Of a stretch of 64,000 nucleotides of DNA, positions 27,600 through 35,409 are shown in pieces. Every line of letters begins with the position of its first letter. The first letter of the stretch is position 1. Below the pieces are notes generated by a model. It was not told where the DNA came from. It saw only the letters and a program-made list of their open reading frames with translations, and did no database searches. The DNA is from Streptomycetaceae bacterium (GTDB taxonomy: Bacteria > Actinomycetota > Actinomycetes > Nanopelagicales > Nanopelagicaceae), in contig JAIXXJ010000019.1 in the NCBI GenBank assembly GCA_027490815.1, positions 186,001 through 250,000 of the forward strand, in the 5' to 3' direction. Made by a program: the position numbers and the translations under genes.

Positions 27600-28244
27600 C
27601 TACTCCTTAAATGGAAGTGGTTGTGGTGAAGTATGTGCTGCCTTGGAGCCGTTTGCTGTGACTTGTCGCATGTGATGACGCCTGCAAAGTACTTCATATG
27701 CAACCTGGGCGCCGGGTGCTACATCTCCAACAACAACCTGCTCGCCTTCAACAACCATAGTTCCGCCAACAGTACGCGCATTGTGAGTTGCCCTTGAACC
27801 ACACCAACATAACGCCTCAACTTGCAGTGTATTTACTCTGTCGGCAAGTTCTACTAATCGAGCTGAACCCGGAAAAAGTGAGGTGCGAAAATCAGTGAGA
27901 ATTCCAAAGGCATAGACATCTATTCCTAAACCATCAACAATGCGAGCTAATTGTTCTATCTGAGCTTTCTCGTAAAACTGAGCTTCATCACAGATGATGT
28001 AATCAATTCGCTCCCCAACTGATAAGTGATCCACTACGTACTTGTGTAGATCTAAACCAGGGAATACTTCGATTGCTGGACTAGACAATCCCAACCTAGA
28101 AGAGATGGTGCCACTTCCTGCGCGGTCTTTGTTTGTAAAAATGAAGCCCGTACGTCCTCGCGATTGATGGTTGTGGGCAGTTTGTAGAGCAAGAGTTGAT
28201 TTACCGCTATCCATCGTTCCGCAGTAGTAGATCAGCTCGGCCAT
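27600..28244 (-). CDS. tdk: Thymidine kinase
   Basis: Phosphorylates thymidine in pyrimidine salvage. Type II thymidine kinase features: P-loop GTMDSGKST near the N-terminus, Walker-B-like DYIICDEAQF, and a zinc lasso with two C-terminal cysteine pairs (CWCG and the later C...RRHH). I prefer ATG 28244 (MAELIYYCG) over an upstream ATG at 28253, giving 214 residues. A CAAGAT hexamer 7 nt upstream is a near match to the leaderless -10 pattern. It follows apt on the same strand after 72 bp. Confidence 0.93.
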   Translation of the reverse strand: MAELIYYCGTMDSGKSTLALQTAHNHQSRGRTGFIFTNKDRAGSGTISSRLGLSSPAIEVFPGLDLHKYVVDHLSVGERIDYIICDEAQFYEKAQIEQLARIVDGLGIDVYAFGILTDFRTSLFPGSARLVELADRVNTLQVEALCWCGSRATHNARTVGGTMVVEGEQVVVGDVAPGAQVAYEVLCRRHHMRQVTANGSKAAHTSPQPLPFKE

Positions 28245-28316
28245 GGTGAGCATCTTGCCACAGCCGATGGATTTTTTCCTAGAAGGCTGCTTCCGACCTC
28301 GCAGATGAAAGGAGGG

Positions 28317-28844
28317 TCACGAAACTAAAAAGGAGGTGATGGGAATCTTTGGGTAAGTCTGGTTGATCTTTTGACGTCCAGATAAACCTGATATTTCAAG
28401 AAGTGCAAGGACGTGTACTACCTCGCCACCAATTCTTTGAATCAAATCAATTGCAGCAGCAATAGTTCCGCCAGTAGCTAGAACATCATCAATGAGTAAA
28501 ACCTTGGCGCCGGGATTTACTGCGTCTTTATGAATTTCAAGAGTATCGACACCGTATTCAAGACCATACTTTGCCGAAACGCTCTCATGGGGGAGTTTTC
28601 CTGCTTTCCTTATCGGAACAAACCCGCTGCCCAAACTATTTGCCACCGCGGATGCGAATATGAAACCACGTGCCTCGATACCAGCAATCACTGTAGATGA
28701 GTCGGCAAAGGATGCAAATTCTTTAGTAACAGAATTAAATGCCGGCCCATTTGAAAGTAAAGGCGTTATATCCTTGAAAAGAATTCCAGGCTTTGGGAAA
28801 TCTGGAACATCGCGAATGAGTTGCAAAGCCTGATCAATTTTCAT
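28317..28844 (-). CDS. apt: Adenine phosphoribosyltransferase
   Basis: Salvages adenine to AMP using PRPP. The 175-residue protein has IRDVPDFPKPGILFKDITPLL at the N-terminus, GIEARGFIF, and the PRPP motif VLLIDDVLATGGT. The start codon is one nucleotide after the 3' end of tRNA-Leu on the same strand, so any ribosome-binding site would fall inside the tRNA and none is seen. Release by tRNA 3' processing would leave an almost leaderless message. Paired with the purine permease, it supports salvage. Confidence 0.95.
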   Translation of the reverse strand: MKIDQALQLIRDVPDFPKPGILFKDITPLLSNGPAFNSVTKEFASFADSSTVIAGIEARGFIFASAVANSLGSGFVPIRKAGKLPHESVSAKYGLEYGVDTLEIHKDAVNPGAKVLLIDDVLATGGTIAAAIDLIQRIGGEVVHVLALLEISGLSGRQKINQTYPKIPITSFLVS

Positions 28845-28845
28845 G

Positions 28846-28929
28846 TGTCCGAGAGGGGACTTGAACCCCTAATCCCTTGCGGGAACTAACACCTCAAGCT
28901 AGCGCGTCTGCCAATTCCGCCACCCGGAC
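28846..28929 (-). tRNA. tRNA-Leu (GAG anticodon)
   Basis: An 84-nt class II tRNA. The acceptor stem GTCCGGG/CTCGGAC has one G-T pair, the D arm is GGCGGAATTGGCAGACGC, the anticodon stem CTAGC/GTTAG encloses TTGAGGT (anticodon GAG), a long variable arm has a CCC/GGG stem, and the T arm is AGGGG-TTCAAGT-CCCCT. The discriminator is A. CCA is not encoded; the next bases are C and then the apt ATG. Confidence 0.96.
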
Positions 28930-28942
28930 TAAGTGATGGCCA

Positions 28943-28948
28943 AGGATA
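28943..28948 (-). promoter_or_regulatory. Predicted -10 box for tRNA-Leu and apt
   Basis: TATCCT on the minus strand, 13 nt before the tRNA 5' end. It is the nearest plausible promoter for both the tRNA and the abutting apt. Confidence 0.4.
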
Positions 28949-28960
28949 GCAATCCAGTGC

Positions 28961-28966
28961 CACAAT
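28961..28966 (+). promoter_or_regulatory. Possible -10 box of the M20 peptidase gene
   Basis: CACAAT lies 6 nt before ATG 28973; it is a near match (C for the first T) to the leaderless pattern. Confidence 0.3.
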
Positions 28967-28972
28967 AGCGAA

Positions 28973-30286
28973 ATGACTTCTTCTACCTCAACGGAGATCA
29001 TTGATGAAACCATTCGAATCTGCCGAGAATTGATTCAGATTCCTAGTGTTAATTACGGTGATGGTAACGGAAATGAAAAAGAAGTAGCTGATCACGTGGT
29101 CAAACTTCTCGATGAAGTTGGAATCAAATCCACAGTGTATGAATCTGCGCCTGGTCGATGCAATGTGATCGCGCGTATAAAAGGCAGAGATAGCAATCGT
29201 CCAGGCCTTGTTGTTCATGGCCACTTAGACGTAGTACCTGCAAATGCGCAGGATTGGTCTGTTGATCCCTTCAAAGCAGAGATTAAAGATGGTTACATAT
29301 GGGGTCGAGGCGCAGTAGATATGAAGAATATGAATGCAATGATTATTGCAACTGTTCGACATTGGGCTCGAGTTGGTTTCGTCCCAGAGCGAGATATCGT
29401 TTTGGCGTTTTTTGCAGATGAAGAAGCAGGCAGTATCTACGGGTCACACTTTATGGTGGACAAACATCCCGATGTATTTACTGGTTGCACGGAGGCAATC
29501 TCAGAAGTCGGAGGCTTCTCTGTAACACTTCCTAATGGAAAGCGGCTATACCTTATTGAAACGGCCGAAAAAGGTATTCATTGGATGCGATTGACTGCCC
29601 AGGGACGAGCCGGTCATGGATCTGTGATGAATCAAGAGAATGCAATTACTCGAATTTCAGAAGCGGTGACAAAAGTTGGCACCTATCAATGGCCGCAGCG
29701 ATATAGCAAAACTGTGAAGGTTTTCTTTCAACGAATTGCCCAAGTTACTGGGCGCGATTATGACGATAAGGATTTGCAACCTTTACTTTCTGAGCTCGGG
29801 TTTGCATCTCGCATGATCGGTGCAACTCTGCAAAATACAGCGAATCCAACCATGCTAGAGGCTGGTTATAAGGCAAATGTAATTCCCGGTTCTGCCTCTG
29901 CTGTCATTGATGGTCGATTTATTCCTGGGTATGAGGATGAACTCAATGAGACGATAAGAAACATTGTTGGTTCAGATATTTCGATCCAAACAATTACACG
30001 GGACAAAGCGCTAGAGGTTGCTTTTGAAGGTGATCTAGTAGATCAAATGTGTCGATCTTTATTGCAGCATGATCCAGAGGCAATCCCGGTTCCATACGTA
30101 ATGAGTGGTGGAACCGACAATAAAGCTTTAGCCGAAATAGGAATTATCGGATATGGGTTCTCACCTTTGCGATTAGAAGCTGATTTTGATTTTATGGCAA
30201 TGTTTCATGGTGTGGATGAGCGAGTACCGATAGATGGTTTAAGTTTTGGCGTTCTAGTCTTGAAAGATTTTATGGAGAACGCTTAG
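28973..30286 (+). CDS. M20 family metallopeptidase / deacylase
   Basis: A 437-residue cytosolic zinc enzyme that hydrolyses peptide or acyl-amino-acid bonds. The dinuclear metal site is seen in VHGHLDVVPA, GRGAVDMKN, and FADEEAG; the lid/dimerisation domain follows (GIHWMRLTAQGRAGHGS), and MSGGTDN near the C-terminus ends the catalytic domain. It resembles actinobacterial dipeptidase/ArgE-like members; the substrate cannot be fixed. It is divergent from tRNA-Leu, and its stop shares TTAG with the convergent aldo/keto reductase. Confidence 0.88.
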   Translation: MTSSTSTEIIDETIRICRELIQIPSVNYGDGNGNEKEVADHVVKLLDEVGIKSTVYESAPGRCNVIARIKGRDSNRPGLVVHGHLDVVPANAQDWSVDPFKAEIKDGYIWGRGAVDMKNMNAMIIATVRHWARVGFVPERDIVLAFFADEEAGSIYGSHFMVDKHPDVFTGCTEAISEVGGFSVTLPNGKRLYLIETAEKGIHWMRLTAQGRAGHGSVMNQENAITRISEAVTKVGTYQWPQRYSKTVKVFFQRIAQVTGRDYDDKDLQPLLSELGFASRMIGATLQNTANPTMLEAGYKANVIPGSASAVIDGRFIPGYEDELNETIRNIVGSDISIQTITRDKALEVAFEGDLVDQMCRSLLQHDPEAIPVPYVMSGGTDNKALAEIGIIGYGFSPLRLEADFDFMAMFHGVDERVPIDGLSFGVLVLKDFMENA

Positions 30287-31227
30287 AAACTTACATCATC
30301 TAAAGCGCTACGAACAATTAATGGAAGTTCTATTTCTTCACTCTTTAAAATTCCGCGCAGTTGTGCTCCTGTGCGCGCTCCAACTAAAGCAGTTGTTATG
30401 CCTGGAGCATCTCTTACCCACGCTAAAGCGATTTCAAGGGGGGAGTAGCCCAATCCCTGCGCAGCTACAACGACCGCTTCAACAATGCGAGCTGAGTGCT
30501 CATCAAGATAAGGCTCTACTTGCTTGGCAAAATGTGGCGCCGCAGCACGTGAATCACTTGGAATTCCATTGCGATATTTACCCGTTAAAACTCCTCTTCC
30601 AAGGGGGGCCCAAGCGATGAAACCTAAACCACAGTTTTCGGCCGCATCTAGAATTTCATTTTCTGCGCTTCTATTTAAAAGCGAATACTCATTTTGAGCG
30701 CAGGCAAGCGGTGCTTTCATGCTATTGCTTTGTTGTTTTGTTGCCGCTCTTGCTAGTTGCCACCCTGAGTAATTACTGACTCCAACATATCTTGCCCGGC
30801 CACTTGTGTAGGCATAGTCAAGGGCAGAGAGTGTTTCATCTATGGGAGTTAATTCATCCCAATTATGTATTTGCCATAGATCAACAAAATCTGTTCCCAA
30901 TCGTTCTAATGTTCGATCCAGATCAGATATTAAAAATTGTCGGGTCGCGTTAATTCTGCGCGAATTTTCATTGAGATTGATTCCAGCCTTACTTGCTATG
31001 ACAACATCTTCACGTTTAAAAAGAGTGGAGATAAGACCACCAATCAAACGCTCGCTATCTCCATCTCCGTAGGTCGGAGATGTATCAAGGAAATTTCCTC
31101 CAGCATCGAGATAGGCCCGGCATTGATCGGCCGCTTCAATCTCATCAGTGTCGCGCCCCCACGTCATCGTCCCCAAACCCAAGCGCGATAACTCCAATCC
31201 GCTACTGCCTGCGCGCCTTTTTTCCAT
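30283..31227 (-). CDS. Aldo/keto reductase
   Basis: A 314-residue NADPH-dependent oxidoreductase of the TIM-barrel AKR type. It shows LGLGTMTWGRDTD, the catalytic aspartate and tyrosine in FLDTSPTYGDG, IASKAG with the lysine, and LWQIHNWDE with the histidine. QNEYSLLNR and the C-terminal GARTGAQLRGIL bind cofactor. Start ATG 31227 is chosen because a TATCGT box is 6 nt upstream and homology begins there; a longer in-frame extension is unlike the family. The substrate is unknown. Confidence 0.88.
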   Translation of the reverse strand: MEKRRAGSSGLELSRLGLGTMTWGRDTDEIEAADQCRAYLDAGGNFLDTSPTYGDGDSERLIGGLISTLFKREDVVIASKAGINLNENSRRINATRQFLISDLDRTLERLGTDFVDLWQIHNWDELTPIDETLSALDYAYTSGRARYVGVSNYSGWQLARAATKQQSNSMKAPLACAQNEYSLLNRSAENEILDAAENCGLGFIAWAPLGRGVLTGKYRNGIPSDSRAAAPHFAKQVEPYLDEHSARIVEAVVVAAQGLGYSPLEIALAWVRDAPGITTALVGARTGAQLRGILKSEEIELPLIVRSALDDVSF

Positions 31228-31233
31228 GGGGCG

Positions 31234-31239
31234 ACGATA
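31234..31239 (-). promoter_or_regulatory. Predicted -10 box of the aldo/keto reductase gene (leaderless)
   Basis: TATCGT on the minus strand, 6 nt before ATG 31227. Confidence 0.5.
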
Positions 31240-31265
31240 GCAAGGCGGGGTGAGCAAAGCTGCGA

Positions 31266-31271
31266 TAACCT
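31266..31271 (+). promoter_or_regulatory. Predicted -10 box of the phosphatase-DUF3090-SCO1664 unit (leaderless)
   Basis: TAACCT lies 7 nt before ATG 31279. Confidence 0.45.
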
Positions 31272-31278
31272 TTGATTT

Positions 31279-31956
31279 ATGCGAGTGGTTTTGATCAGAC
31301 ATGCACATTCACAAGCGAACTTGGCGGGTGTGTTATCTGGCAGACGTCCAAATGTTCATCTTTCAAAAGATGGCATCGAGCAGGCAAATGATCTTGCACG
31401 AAGGCTCGGTGATTTCAAGCCCCATGAAATTCGAATTTCTCCTATGGAGCGTTGTTTGGAAACAATTTCTCCGTGGTTAGACAAGAGCAACGGTTCAAAG
31501 GCCAATATACCGAAACCGATAACTGATCATGGCTTAACTGAGGTTGATTACGGTGATTGGTCAGGTAAAAAACTCTCGGTTCTTTCCAGAAATAAACTGT
31601 GGTCAGTTGTTCAAAACACACCCAGTCAAATGTATTTCCCAAAAGGTGAAGGCATCCTAGAGATGCAAACTCGATCCTTGCAATCTATTCACAACAGTAT
31701 CGATAGGAAAGCAAAAGCCCCCTTAGTGATCGTGAGCCATGGGGACGTCATTAAATCTATTGTTGCCGCCTGTCTTGGAATGCACATCGATGAGTTCCAA
31801 CGAATCATTATTGATCCGGCCTCCATTAGCATCATTGATTTTTCGCTAGAAAAACCTCGTGTGCTTCTTCTTAATGACAGCCGATCTGTCGTGACTGATC
31901 TTTTAATCGCAAAGAAAAGACCGGCAAATCTGCTTGGTGGAGGAAGTGGCAAGTGA
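31279..31956 (+). CDS. Histidine phosphatase family protein (MSMEG_4193-like)
   Basis: A 225-residue branch-1 histidine phosphatase (phosphoglycerate-mutase fold). The phosphohistidine motif is LIRHAHSQANLAG, followed by SPMERCLET, EVDYGDWSGK and VIVSHGDVIKSI. It corresponds to the actinobacterial group found with DUF3090, SCO1664 and mshC, and the same order occurs here. The substrate is unknown; a link to mycothiol or inositol phosphates is suggested only by context. GTGA overlap with the next gene. Confidence 0.88.
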   Translation: MRVVLIRHAHSQANLAGVLSGRRPNVHLSKDGIEQANDLARRLGDFKPHEIRISPMERCLETISPWLDKSNGSKANIPKPITDHGLTEVDYGDWSGKKLSVLSRNKLWSVVQNTPSQMYFPKGEGILEMQTRSLQSIHNSIDRKAKAPLVIVSHGDVIKSIVAACLGMHIDEFQRIIIDPASISIIDFSLEKPRVLLLNDSRSVVTDLLIAKKRPANLLGGGSGK

Positions 31957-32462
31957 GATATGAAGTATCTGGTCCTGATCGTTTTGTCGTGGGAACGGTA
32001 GGGGCGCCAGGGGAGAGAGCTTTCTTTGTTCAAGTAAGAAAAGATCGAAACGTCTTTTCTGTTGCAATCGAAAAGGATCAAGTGCGGGCTATTGTTGCGC
32101 GCCTTGAAGTCATTATTGCGGAGATCAAGAGAGCAAATCCATTTGAAGTTGTTGAAATACCTGCAGTAGATGATGCACCGCTTGATTCTCCAGTCGATGC
32201 GATGTTCGTTACCGGTGCAATATCAATATCTTGGGATAATGAGGTTAAATCAATTAAATTTGAATTCTTTGAAGCATCAAATGAGCCAGAGGAGCCTGAT
32301 GATCAGGTTCTATCTCTGTCGGTAAATCTAGGAACTGCCCAATCTTTTGCGCTGCGTTCCAAAGCAGTTGTTAACGCTGGACGTCTGCCTTGTCCGTTCT
32401 GTTCAATTCCAATAGACCCGCGGGGACACTTATGTCCTAGAGCAAATGGATATAAAAGATAG
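31953..32462 (+). CDS. DUF3090 family protein
   Basis: A 169-residue protein of unknown function, specific to actinobacteria. Conserved features are the opening YEVSGPDRFVVGTVG, SFALRSKAVVNAGR and a C-terminal zinc-ribbon-like CPFCSIPIDPRGHLCPRANGY. A GTG start overlaps the phosphatase stop by 4 bp, implying coupled translation. Always seen with the phosphatase, the SCO1664-type kinase-like protein and mshC, it is probably part of one process. Confidence 0.88.
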   Translation: MRYEVSGPDRFVVGTVGAPGERAFFVQVRKDRNVFSVAIEKDQVRAIVARLEVIIAEIKRANPFEVVEIPAVDDAPLDSPVDAMFVTGAISISWDNEVKSIKFEFFEASNEPEEPDDQVLSLSVNLGTAQSFALRSKAVVNAGRLPCPFCSIPIDPRGHLCPRANGYKR

Positions 32463-32513
32463 TGAATACGGTAAAGAATTGCCATTGGCGAGACCTCCCA
32501 AATCATCGACTAG

Positions 32514-33239
32514 ATGAGCAAAATCATGAGTAGTAGATCAGGCAAACTAGTAGCTATTTCAGAAGGTGAACTAACTGTAACGGGACGTTTAGTTGATGCT
32601 TCAAATGCAACCCTTTACGCACATGTTGTGCATGAGGATGAGGAGATCATCTGTATTTATAAACCGATCGCTGGAGAGCGTCCGCTATGGGATTTTGATC
32701 AAGGATGCCTTGCTCATCGAGAGCTTGCAGCATATTGTGTGAGCAACTACCTATCACTTGATTTGGTCCCTTTTACTGTTCTAAGGGATGGTCCCTATGG
32801 TCAAGGAATGGTGCAAGAGTGGATTGATATTGATGAGTCGATTGATTTGTCCGAATATTTTTCGCAAGACCGTGACGAGCTCAGAAAGATGGCTTTATTT
32901 GATGCCATCGTTAATAATACTGATCGTAAAATAGGTCACCTTCTTCCGACAGTAGACAAGGGTTTATTTGGTTGTGATCACGGGGTGACTTTCCATAAGG
33001 ACGATAAATTAAGAACCGTTCTTTGGCAGTGGTCAGGTAAAAACCTCACCGATGATGAGATTACCTTACTTGAAAGATGCAAACAAGGTCTAAATGGAGA
33101 GCTTGGTGAAGTACTTTCTCCGTTGTTAACAGGTGAAGAAATTCAGGCTTTTGGTAACAGAATAGATCGCATTCTAGAAAGCCAAATGTTCCCAGAACCG
33201 TCCCCAGATTGGCCGGCAGTGCCCTGGCCCGCGTTTTAA
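32514..33239 (+). CDS. SCO1664 family protein (PI3/4-kinase-like fold)
   Basis: A 241-residue protein of an actinobacterial family distantly related to phosphatidylinositol 3/4-kinases and HipA-like kinases. The P-loop-like region reads ICIYKPIAGERPLWDF, the catalytic-loop analogue AIVNNTDRKIGHLL and the metal motif FGCDHGVTFH. Activity on a protein or inositol lipid is unproven. A second in-frame ATG at 32526 is possible. It precedes mshC, which has its own promoter. Confidence 0.85.
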   Translation: MSKIMSSRSGKLVAISEGELTVTGRLVDASNATLYAHVVHEDEEIICIYKPIAGERPLWDFDQGCLAHRELAAYCVSNYLSLDLVPFTVLRDGPYGQGMVQEWIDIDESIDLSEYFSQDRDELRKMALFDAIVNNTDRKIGHLLPTVDKGLFGCDHGVTFHKDDKLRTVLWQWSGKNLTDDEITLLERCKQGLNGELGEVLSPLLTGEEIQAFGNRIDRILESQMFPEPSPDWPAVPWPAF

Positions 33240-33259
33240 TCTTTACTGGCTATCTGACA

Positions 33260-33265
33260 TAGAAT
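33260..33265 (+). promoter_or_regulatory. Predicted -10 box of mshC (leaderless)
   Basis: TAGAAT lies 6 nt before ATG 33272. Confidence 0.5.
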
Positions 33266-33271
33266 TCCAAA

Positions 33272-34513
33272 ATGAAAGCCTGGGGCCCGTTAACGGTAAA
33301 GGACCTTTCGGCATCCATTGTTTTCCCGCAAATTCATCTTTCTGATACTGCATCTACTTCAAAAAAGCTTCTAACAAAGAAGCCAAAATATCGAATGTAT
33401 GTCTGTGGCATTACGCCTTATGACGCTACACATCTAGGCCATGCTGCGACGTACCTAACTTTTGATCTTCTTCACCGTCTCCTTCTTGCCACTGGCTCAG
33501 AGGTGAATTACGTACAGAATATAACTGACATAGACGAACCACTCTTAGAAAGAGCGGTTCGAGATGGCGTTCAATGGGATGAACTTGCAGCTGATCAAAT
33601 TGAGCTCTTTAGACAAGATATGACCGCGCTCAACGTGATTCCACCGACTAGCTATATGGGCGCTATTGAATCGATCCCGCTCGTCACACTAGCAATCGAC
33701 AAATTGGCACACAACAAAACCACATATGAAATCGAAAATGATATGTATTTTTCGGTTAATCATGATGGGAAATTCGGGAGTATTTCTCACTTGAGTAAAT
33801 CAGAAATGGTTGAGCTTTTCTCACAACGGGGTGGAGATCCAGCACTGGCCGGAAAAAAGGATTCACTTGATTGTCTTATCTGGATGCAACAGCGGCCAAA
33901 TGAACCTGGTTGGCCGTCAGCTCATGGATTTGGTCGTCCCGGCTGGCATATCGAGTGCACAGCAATCGCGATGGAATTCCTCAAACCTGACGCTCATGAA
34001 GAGACGTTGATTGATATACAAGGCGGTGGAAGTGATTTAATTTTTCCTCATCATGAAATGTGCTCCTCGCAAGCTCGCGCGATATCGGGTAAGGAGCTGG
34101 CCTCACATTACGTTCACGCCGGCATGATCGGATTAGATGGCGAAAAAATGAGCAAAAGCAAAGGTAATCTGGTGTTTGTTTCGTCTTTGCTTGCAAGTGG
34201 CGCCGATCCTTTTGCAATTCGGTGGGCCTTAATGCGCGATCACTACCGAAGCGAGCGAATGTGGAATAGCGAAAGATTAGTTCAGGCAGAGAAAGAAGTG
34301 GCCAGACTAAGACAGGTCCTGAAGTCCAAAACTGTTGCCCCCACACAAGCACTCGAGATAGACATCGTTAAGTTTCTCAGCGACGATTTAGATACACCTT
34401 CAGTTGTAAATGTAATTAACAATTGGGTTGAAGCAAGTTTAAGTGGTAAAAGTGGAGGCGATCATCAGAAGATTAGAGCCACTATTCAAAATCTTCTCGG
34501 TTTTGCAAGCTAA
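33272..34513 (+). CDS. mshC: L-cysteine:1D-myo-inositol 2-amino-2-deoxy-alpha-D-glucopyranoside ligase (mycothiol synthesis)
   Basis: Ligates cysteine to GlcN-Ins in synthesis of mycothiol, the actinobacterial low-molecular-weight thiol. The 413-residue chain is related to cysteinyl-tRNA synthetase but has the MshC version of the HIGH region, VCGITPYDATHLGHAATY, with a zinc-binding cysteine, WHIECTAIA, and GEKMSKSKGN for the KMSKS loop. The shorter C-terminus lacks the anticodon-binding domain of CysS. The convergent PAC2 gene ends 3 bp away. Confidence 0.92.
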   Translation: MKAWGPLTVKDLSASIVFPQIHLSDTASTSKKLLTKKPKYRMYVCGITPYDATHLGHAATYLTFDLLHRLLLATGSEVNYVQNITDIDEPLLERAVRDGVQWDELAADQIELFRQDMTALNVIPPTSYMGAIESIPLVTLAIDKLAHNKTTYEIENDMYFSVNHDGKFGSISHLSKSEMVELFSQRGGDPALAGKKDSLDCLIWMQQRPNEPGWPSAHGFGRPGWHIECTAIAMEFLKPDAHEETLIDIQGGGSDLIFPHHEMCSSQARAISGKELASHYVHAGMIGLDGEKMSKSKGNLVFVSSLLASGADPFAIRWALMRDHYRSERMWNSERLVQAEKEVARLRQVLKSKTVAPTQALEIDIVKFLSDDLDTPSVVNVINNWVEASLSGKSGGDHQKIRATIQNLLGFAS

Positions 34514-34516
34514 TTG

Positions 34517-35380
34517 CTAATCCTCTTGATGTCGACGTAAATACCTTTCAAATTCCTTTGCAATCGTCTCACCAGATGCCTCAGGTATCTCTACTGCATC
34601 CTTGCTGGCCTCCAGAGATTTCACATACTCGGCTACATCGGCATCCTCTGATGCAAGTTCAGTGACAGAGAGCTCCCATTCCTCAGCCTGTTCTGAAAGT
34701 TGGCCGAGTGGAATGGTTATCTCAAGGTATTCCTCAATCGCTTGAATTAAAGCTAAGGAGGCTTTTGGTGATGGGGCATTGGGTGCGTAATGAGGAACAG
34801 ATGCCCAGAGCGAAAGTGATTCAACTCCGCGCCTTGTGCAACCATCTTGGAGGACACCGATAATTCCCGTTGATCCTTGATAAGTGGAAGGCTGAAGATC
34901 AAACTTAATGCCTAAGTTAGAACTGGCAGATGTTGCGATAATTTTTATCGGACGTGTATGTGGTGAATCAGAAAGCATCGCACCGACAGTAACAATCAAA
35001 GACACCTCTAAGTCATCTGCTATGTCTAGAATTTCACGCGAGAATGATTTCCAACGCATAGATGGCTCAACCCCAGTGACGATAACTAAATCCCTTTTCA
35101 TTGAAGGTATCGATAATCCAAAAATCTGAGTTCCTGGCCACGTAATTTCTCTTTGGGATGACTCATTTAAGCGAACTTGTGGGCGCGATACTTGATAGTC
35201 ATAAAAATCTTCAGAATCCACCTGAGCAATCAACACTGGCACAACATCATCATCTGACTCTTGCCAAGCCGACAGGAGGTGATCTATCGCACCAGAGGCA
35301 GCTTCGGCTCCATCGTTCCAACCAGAAAACGCAATCAGCATTACTGGATTGCGCAGCATTGGTATCTGAAGAATCTCCAC
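34517..35380 (-). CDS. PAC2 family protein (proteasome-assembly-chaperone-like fold)
   Basis: A 287-residue protein of the PAC2 family. It shows MLIAFSGWNDGAEAASGAIDHLL, VITGVEPSMRWKSF and the YAPNAPSPKASLALI region. The fold is shared with archaeal and eukaryotic proteasome assembly chaperones, but bacterial members are uncharacterised and no proteasome genes are found in this window. A GTG at 35380 is the best start because TAAGGT lies 7 nt upstream and homology begins there. The C-terminus is acidic. Divergent from metH by 29 bp. Confidence 0.85.
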   Translation of the reverse strand: MEILQIPMLRNPVMLIAFSGWNDGAEAASGAIDHLLSAWQESDDDVVPVLIAQVDSEDFYDYQVSRPQVRLNESSQREITWPGTQIFGLSIPSMKRDLVIVTGVEPSMRWKSFSREILDIADDLEVSLIVTVGAMLSDSPHTRPIKIIATSASSNLGIKFDLQPSTYQGSTGIIGVLQDGCTRRGVESLSLWASVPHYAPNAPSPKASLALIQAIEEYLEITIPLGQLSEQAEEWELSVTELASEDADVAEYVKSLEASKDAVEIPEASGETIAKEFERYLRRHQED

Positions 35381-35387
35381 GAAAGCA

Positions 35388-35393
35388 ACCTTA
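35388..35393 (-). promoter_or_regulatory. Predicted -10 box of the PAC2 gene (leaderless)
   Basis: TAAGGT on the minus strand, 7 nt before GTG 35380. Confidence 0.45.
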
Positions 35394-35396
35394 CGG

Positions 35397-35402
35397 TAAC
35401 CT
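35397..35402 (+). promoter_or_regulatory. Predicted -10 box of metH (leaderless)
   Basis: TAACCT lies 7 nt before GTG 35410; only 3 bp separate it from the opposing PAC2 box. Confidence 0.45.
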
Positions 35403-35409
35403 TGTCCAA

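Noticed and set aside
35381-35409. Cobalamin or SAM riboswitch before metH
   Set aside because: Only 29 bp separate metH from PAC2, and the predicted transcript has no leader, so there is no space for one.
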